In this document: positions 60,220 to 64,000 of the stretch, one piece after another | How positions within the stretch are numbered: position 1 is the first letter of the stretch | How the letters are laid out: each line of letters starts with the position of its first letter | Origin: Bacillota bacterium | GTDB taxonomy: Bacteria; Bacillota; Bacilli; Paenibacillales; UBA4045 | Assembly (NCBI GenBank): GCA_023441055.1 | Contig: JAEZQY010000001.1 | Span: forward strand, 124,001-188,000 | Direction: 5' to 3' | DNA: 64,000 nt | Program-made: the position numbers and the translations under genes | Notes under the pieces: model-generated | Databases searched by the model: none | Told to the model about the DNA's origin: nothing | Seen by the model: the letters and a program-made list of their open reading frames with translations, nothing else

Positions 60220-61317
60220 ATGTCCAAGGCTCGACGTTTCCCTGATTTCTGGATCTTGTCCGCCACGTTGCTGATTTTGATGATCGGTGTGATTATGGTG
60301 TACAGCGCGAGCGCGGTGCTCGCCTTCCATGACTTCGGAGATAGCTACTACTATCTGAAGCGGCAATTGATCTTCGCTGTGCTAGGCATTGCCGCCATGC
60401 TCATCTTGATGAATGTCGATTACCACTATTGGAAGCGATATGCGAAGCTGGGGTTAATCCTGGGCTTTGCCTTATTGATTCTAGTGCTGATTCCCGGCAT
60501 CGGTGTCGTACGGGGCGGTGCCAGAAGCTGGCTCGGCATAGCGTCGCTGGGCATTCAGCCTTCTGAATTCATGAAGCTGGCCATGATTATATTCATGGCT
60601 AAATTCTTATCTGAGCCAAGCTCGGATATTACCTCCTTCAGAAGAGGTTTGCTGCCCATGCTGCTCTTAATGGGCGCGGCGTTCGGACTGATTATGCTGC
60701 AGCCTGATCTGGGAACCGGTGCTGTCCTGCTTGGCGCGACCATGATGATTATCTTCTCTGCTGGGGCCAGGCTGTCTCATCTGATCAGTCTAGGCGCGAT
60801 CGGATTAGCAGGCTTCGCTGGTCTGATTATCGCCGCTCCCTATCGGCTGAAGCGTATTCTCAATTTCATCGATCCATGGGCGGATCCGCTGGGCGGCGGC
60901 TATCAAATCATTCAATCCTTATATGCAATTGGACCTGGCGGGCTGGTAGGACTGGGCCTAGGCATGAGCCGTCAGAAGTATAATTACTTGCCGGAGCCGC
61001 AGACGGACTTCATCTTCTCGATTCTCGCGGAGGAGCTCGGCTTTATCGGCGGCGCCTCTCTGATATTATTATTCCTCTTGCTGGTGTGGCGGGGAATGCG
61101 CTGCGCGATCACGGCCCCTGACTCGTTCGGCAGCTTGCTGGCGGTCGGCATCGTAGGGATGATCGCTGTGCAGGTGATTATTAATATCGGGGTTGTGACA
61201 GGTATGATGCCGGTTACTGGCATCACACTTCCGCTCGTGAGCGCGGGAGGCTCATCGCTGACGCTGATGCTCACCGCAATTGGTATATTACTTAATATCT
61301 CTCGTCATTCGAAGTAG
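60220..61317 (+). CDS. spoVE: Stage V sporulation protein E (FtsW/RodA/SpoVE glycosyltransferase)
   Basis: SEDS-family peptidoglycan polymerase of 365 aa with ten predicted membrane helices; partner of SpoVD in cortex synthesis. Signatures include 'GIQPSEFMKLAMIIFMAKFL', 'LQPDLGTGAVLL', and 'GITLPLVSAGGSSLTLMLT'. The ATG at 60220 follows AGGAGG by 8 bp; the in-frame start at 60175 has none. Position after murD and before murG favours SpoVE; a role in vegetative division as FtsW cannot be excluded from sequence alone. Confidence 0.9.
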   Translation: MSKARRFPDFWILSATLLILMIGVIMVYSASAVLAFHDFGDSYYYLKRQLIFAVLGIAAMLILMNVDYHYWKRYAKLGLILGFALLILVLIPGIGVVRGGARSWLGIASLGIQPSEFMKLAMIIFMAKFLSEPSSDITSFRRGLLPMLLLMGAAFGLIMLQPDLGTGAVLLGATMMIIFSAGARLSHLISLGAIGLAGFAGLIIAAPYRLKRILNFIDPWADPLGGGYQIIQSLYAIGPGGLVGLGLGMSRQKYNYLPEPQTDFIFSILAEELGFIGGASLILLFLLLVWRGMRCAITAPDSFGSLLAVGIVGMIAVQVIINIGVVTGMMPVTGITLPLVSAGGSSLTLMLTAIGILLNISRHSK

Positions 61318-61335
61318 GAGGCTGGACGCAGACTT

Positions 61336-62427
61336 ATGAAGAAGATCATATTCACCGGCGGCGGCTCCGCTGGACATGTTACTCCGAATCTAGCACTCTT
61401 CCATGAATTTCGCGATGAGGATGTTGCCATCTCATACATCGGCTCCGAACAAGGCATTGAGCGGCGGATCATCGAGGAATGCAAGACGATTCCCTATTAT
61501 CCCATAGCGACTGGCAAGCTGCGCAGATATCTGGATCTGAATAATGTGAAGGACCCATTCCGCGTCTTGAAGGGCGTTATGCAAAGCTACCGATTGCTAA
61601 AGCGCTTGAAGCCGGATGTCGTCTTCTCCAAGGGCGGATTCGTCTCTGTTCCTGTTATCATCGGCAGCTGGCTGAACCGGATCCCAGTTATTATTCACGA
61701 ATCCGATATGACGCCTGGCCTAGCGAACCGACTCTCCATTCCGCTGGCGACGAAGGTATGCGCTACGTTCCCTGAGACGATGAAGCATCTGCCTGCGCGC
61801 AAGGCTGTGTTCACCGGAGCGCCGATCAGAGCGGAGCTGCTGAAGGGCGATGCGAAGGCGGCGCTGAGACGATGCAGCTTCCATTCGCAGAAACCGGTGC
61901 TCCTAGTCATCGGTGGAAGTCTCGGCTCGCGCGCAATAAATCAAGCGGTGCGCGAAGGACTGGATGAATTGCTCCAGCGCTATCAGATTATTCATATATG
62001 CGGGAAGGGTAATCTGGATAACAAGCTGTTGCCCCGAGCCGGCTATTGTCAATACGAGTACATCTCTGAGGAACTCCCAGATGTACTGGCAGCAGCTGAT
62101 CTAGCCGTCTCGCGAGCCGGCTCGAATGTTATCTTCGAGCTGTTGGCCGTCCGTATCCCGATGCTGCTCATCCCGCTTACGAAGCAAGTCAGTCGCGGCG
62201 ATCAGCTGCTCAATGCCGCTTCGTTCGAGAGGATGGGCTATTGTCATGTTCTCCAAGAGGAGCAGCTGAGTTCTGACAGCCTGCAGGAGGCGCTGCAAGT
62301 GCTGCACAGCGACAGGTCAGCTATGCGAGAGCGTCAGGCTGGCGCAGAGGCAGGGGAAGGCGCCAGCCGCATAGCCGAGCTGCTGCGCGAGGCGTCAGAC
62401 TTGCTGGACAGCGAGGCGTCAGACTAG
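61336..62427 (+). CDS. murG: UDP-GlcNAc:lipid I N-acetylglucosaminyltransferase MurG
   Basis: Transfers GlcNAc to lipid I, giving lipid II, on the inner membrane face. 363 aa, GT-B fold with the N-terminal 'FTGGGSAGHVTPNLAL', 'SKGGFVSVPVIIGSW', 'IHESDMTPGLANRLS' and the C-terminal donor site 'VIGGSLGSRAINQAVREGL' and 'AVSRAGSNVIFELL'. The last residues, REASDLLDSEASD, are encoded by a 24-bp tandem repeat that continues past the stop codon, so this end probably varies between strains. Confidence 0.96.
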   Translation: MKKIIFTGGGSAGHVTPNLALFHEFRDEDVAISYIGSEQGIERRIIEECKTIPYYPIATGKLRRYLDLNNVKDPFRVLKGVMQSYRLLKRLKPDVVFSKGGFVSVPVIIGSWLNRIPVIIHESDMTPGLANRLSIPLATKVCATFPETMKHLPARKAVFTGAPIRAELLKGDAKAALRRCSFHSQKPVLLVIGGSLGSRAINQAVREGLDELLQRYQIIHICGKGNLDNKLLPRAGYCQYEYISEELPDVLAAADLAVSRAGSNVIFELLAVRIPMLLIPLTKQVSRGDQLLNAASFERMGYCHVLQEEQLSSDSLQEALQVLHSDRSAMRERQAGAEAGEGASRIAELLREASDLLDSEASD

Positions 62428-62477
62428 CTATGTTGCGAGGCGTCAGACTTGCTGGACAGCGAGGCGTCAGACTAGCT
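62387..62477 (+). repeat. 24-bp tandem repeat across the murG stop codon
   Basis: GCGAGGCGTCAGACT occurs at 62387, 62411, 62435 and 62459, exactly 24 bp apart. Units 1 and 3, and units 2 and 4, agree more closely, so a 43-bp block (62387-62429) is repeated exactly at 62435-62477, a 48-bp duplication. Unit 2 holds the murG stop codon TAG. Confidence 0.95.
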
Positions 62478-62489
62478 GCTTAGGCGTTT

Positions 62490-62535
62490 GTCACACACTA
62501 TGCGAGGTTCACATACGATATCGTATAGCCGTGAC
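62490..62535 (+). other. Hairpin with palindrome in the murG-murB gap
   Basis: GTCAC (62490-62494) pairs with GTGAC (62531-62535) and CTATGCGA (62498-62505) with TCGTATAG (62521-62528, one G-U). The loop side includes a perfect 14-bp palindrome, ATACGATATCGTAT (62513-62526). No T-run follows. It could be an operator or an mRNA structure. Confidence 0.55.
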
Positions 62536-62576
62536 AGACTCCTATGCATCCATATTCCATTCGAGGAGGCGCGATC

Positions 62577-63482
62577 ATGCAAGATGTCCAATCCGCTCTA
62601 ATTAAGGAACAAGTTGGGGAGTTGACTGCAGGGGCCCCGCTTGCGCCCTATACGACCTGGAAGATCGGTGGTCCTGCCGACCTGTTCATTGTTCCGGAAA
62701 CGAAGGAGCAGCTGATCAAGGCGATCAACATTCTGCGTGAAGCTGGTATGCCGTGGATGAAGATCGGCAAGGGCTCCAACATGCTCATCTCCGACAAAGG
62801 CTATCGCGGAGCGGTTATTAAGCTGGGCAGCGGGTTCGAAGCGATTCGCTTCGATGGTCCGATCGCTTATGCTGGTGCTGCTGCCGGGTTTATCAAGCTC
62901 GCTAGAATGGCCGGAAAGCAGGGGCTAAGCGGACTAGAATTTGCCGGAGGCATCCCAGGCTCAGTAGGCGGTGCGGTCTATATGAACGCTGGCGCCCATG
63001 GGAGCGATCTGTCACGCGTCATCCAATACGCTGAAGTATTACTGGAGTCAGGGGAATTAGCGCAAATGGGAAGAGATGAACTCGACTTCTCCTATCGGCA
63101 TTCTGTGCTGCAAGGCAAGCGCATGATCGTCACGGAAGCCGTGTTCGAGCTTGCTTACGGCAACCGCGAAGAGATCGCGGCGGCGATGGCGACTTATCAG
63201 GAGAGACGGTTGCGCACACAGCCGCTGCAATCAGCCAGCTCCGGCAGCGTCTTCCGCAACCCGGAAGGCCATTATGCAGCGAAGTTGATTGAAGAGGCGG
63301 GCCTCAAGGGTCTGCGCGCAGGGGGCGCGCAGGTCTCGACCTTGCATGCGAATTTCATTGTGAACACCGGAAATGCGACGGCGCAAGACGTCCTCACCCT
63401 GATCAATCAAATCCAATCCCGAATTCTCGAGCTTTACGACGTGCAATTAACTCCAGAAGTATTGGTGGTGGGTGAGCGGTAA
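62577..63482 (+). CDS. murB: UDP-N-acetylenolpyruvoylglucosamine reductase
   Basis: FAD- and NADPH-dependent reduction of UDP-GlcNAc-enolpyruvate to UDP-MurNAc. 301 aa, FAD-binding segment 'TTWKIGGPADLFIVP' and 'IGKGSNMLISDKGYRGAVI', 'GLEFAGGIPGSVGGAVYMNA' and the catalytic Ser region 'QSASSGSVFRNPEG'. This is the short type II MurB of Gram-positives. The ATG at 62577 follows GAGGAGG; the upstream in-frame ATG at 62544 has no site. murA follows 16 bp later. Confidence 0.96.
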   Translation: MQDVQSALIKEQVGELTAGAPLAPYTTWKIGGPADLFIVPETKEQLIKAINILREAGMPWMKIGKGSNMLISDKGYRGAVIKLGSGFEAIRFDGPIAYAGAAAGFIKLARMAGKQGLSGLEFAGGIPGSVGGAVYMNAGAHGSDLSRVIQYAEVLLESGELAQMGRDELDFSYRHSVLQGKRMIVTEAVFELAYGNREEIAAAMATYQERRLRTQPLQSASSGSVFRNPEGHYAAKLIEEAGLKGLRAGGAQVSTLHANFIVNTGNATAQDVLTLINQIQSRILELYDVQLTPEVLVVGER

Positions 63483-63498
63483 TTCGGAGGTGTGCTAG

Positions 63499-64000
63499 TT
63501 GGAGAAATTGATCATCGAAGGTGGTAAGCCTCTGTCGGGAACCGTGCGCATCCATGGCGCGAAGAACGCCGCGCTTCCAATCCTAGCCGCAGCGATTATG
63601 GCGGAAGGCATCCATGTCATTGACAATGTGCCGAATCTGCTGGATATCGAAGTGATGCTGCGTATACTGACAGCACTAGGCTGCCGTGCCCAGCAGCATG
63701 AGGATCGGGTCATTCTGGATACGACCGGCCTGCATGCGACACATATCCCCAGAGAATTAATGACGCAGATGCGATCCTCGATTTTCCTGATGGGTCCACT
63801 CCTGTCCCGCATGGGCAGAGTTCAGGTGTACCAGCCCGGCGGATGTGCAATCGGCACCCGTAGAATCGATCTGCATCTCAAGGGACTGGAGGCGCTGGGC
63901 GCACAGGTTGAAGAGTCGGAAGGCATGATTGTATGCACCGCCTCTCGGCTAGTCGGTACGGATATTATGCTGGACTTTCCAAGCGTGGGAGCGACAGAGA
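63499..64000 (+). CDS. murA: UDP-N-acetylglucosamine 1-carboxyvinyltransferase, cut by window end
   Basis: First committed step of peptidoglycan synthesis: adds enolpyruvate from PEP to UDP-GlcNAc. Only the first 167 codons are in the window. It begins with a TTG (63499) 8 bp after GGAGG and reads (M)EKLIIEGGKPLSGTV, then 'HGAKNAALPILAAAIMAEG' with the UDP-GlcNAc-binding Lys-Asn, and 'QPGGCAIGTRRIDLHLKG', whose Cys is the PEP-binding, fosfomycin-sensitive residue. The frame stays open to base 64000. Position right after murB fits the Paenibacillus dcw order. Confidence 0.95.
   Translation, partial: MEKLIIEGGKPLSGTVRIHGAKNAALPILAAAIMAEGIHVIDNVPNLLDIEVMLRILTALGCRAQQHEDRVILDTTGLHATHIPRELMTQMRSSIFLMGPLLSRMGRVQVYQPGGCAIGTRRIDLHLKGLEALGAQVEESEGMIVCTASRLVGTDIMLDFPSVGATE

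Noticed and set aside
62387..62477. Mobile element remnant or MITE
   Set aside because: The unit is a plain 24-bp direct repeat without terminal inverted repeats or target duplication; replication slippage explains it.
1..64000. tRNA, rRNA, prophage or insertion sequence genes
   Set aside because: None seen: no cloverleaf-like clusters, no transposase or phage proteins, and gene content and spacing are those of ordinary chromosome.

Overview
The window looks like chromosomal backbone of a spore-forming, mid-GC member of the Paenibacillaceae (Paenibacillus or a close relative). This rests on the proteins and their order: a YtpB-type terpene synthase, YesL, YitT, AraR, BshC and SpoVD/SpoVE inside the division and cell wall (dcw) cluster, plus GlnR/TnrA boxes and strong AGGAGG-type ribosome binding sites. 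I see no prophage, insertion sequence, CRISPR array, rRNA or tRNA.

Layout. 1-8.6 kb: 3' part of a terpene synthase gene, pfkA, a MacB-like ABC export operon, a secreted DUF4015 glycoside hydrolase, a small orphan protein, YitT and a guanylate-kinase-like protein. 8.7-14.4 kb: a CshA-type RNA helicase, YesL, a well-supported 6S RNA gene, a DUF1499 protein, thiol peroxidase with a divergent LysR regulator, and an esterase. 14.5-17.9 kb: a nitrogen-regulated cassette of ammonium transporter, GlnD-like nucleotidyltransferase and DnaQ-like exonuclease, with two GlnR/TnrA boxes around a good promoter. 17.9-23.6 kb: MFS transporter, ResA-like thioredoxin, second DEAD-box helicase, and an NfeD-flotillin operon behind a SigW-like promoter. 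23.6-31.1 kb: a DRE-TIM aldolase divergent from araR, then araD-araB-araA and a ROK fructokinase, with AraR operators. 31.1-33.5 kb: a MerR regulator with an unknown membrane protein behind a typical MerR promoter, and a paired SMR guanidinium exporter behind a guanidine-I (ykkC) riboswitch.

33.5-48.5 kb: ilvE, a LysR regulator, htpX, a LacI-type regulator followed by four near-identical operators, a SIS isomerase and a ribokinase, an RluA pseudouridine synthase, glutathione peroxidase, an AraC regulator divergent from an oxidoreductase/isomerase pair, then bshC, ahcY and a DUF4349 lipoprotein. 48.5-64 kb: the dcw cluster, all on the plus strand: mraZ, rsmH, ftsL, pbpB, spoVD, murE, murF, mraY, murD, spoVE, murG, murB, and murA cut by the window end.

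How the genes work together: the dcw genes make lipid II and build the septum and spore cortex. The ara genes take L-arabinose to D-xylulose 5-phosphate. The ykkCD pair exports guanidinium under riboswitch control. bshC and ahcY may connect methyl-cycle sulfur to bacillithiol. No obviously new system is present. The best leads are the Amt-NTase-DnaQ cassette, the MerR/membrane-protein unit, the four-operator sugar locus and a 24-bp tandem repeat that runs through the murG stop codon.
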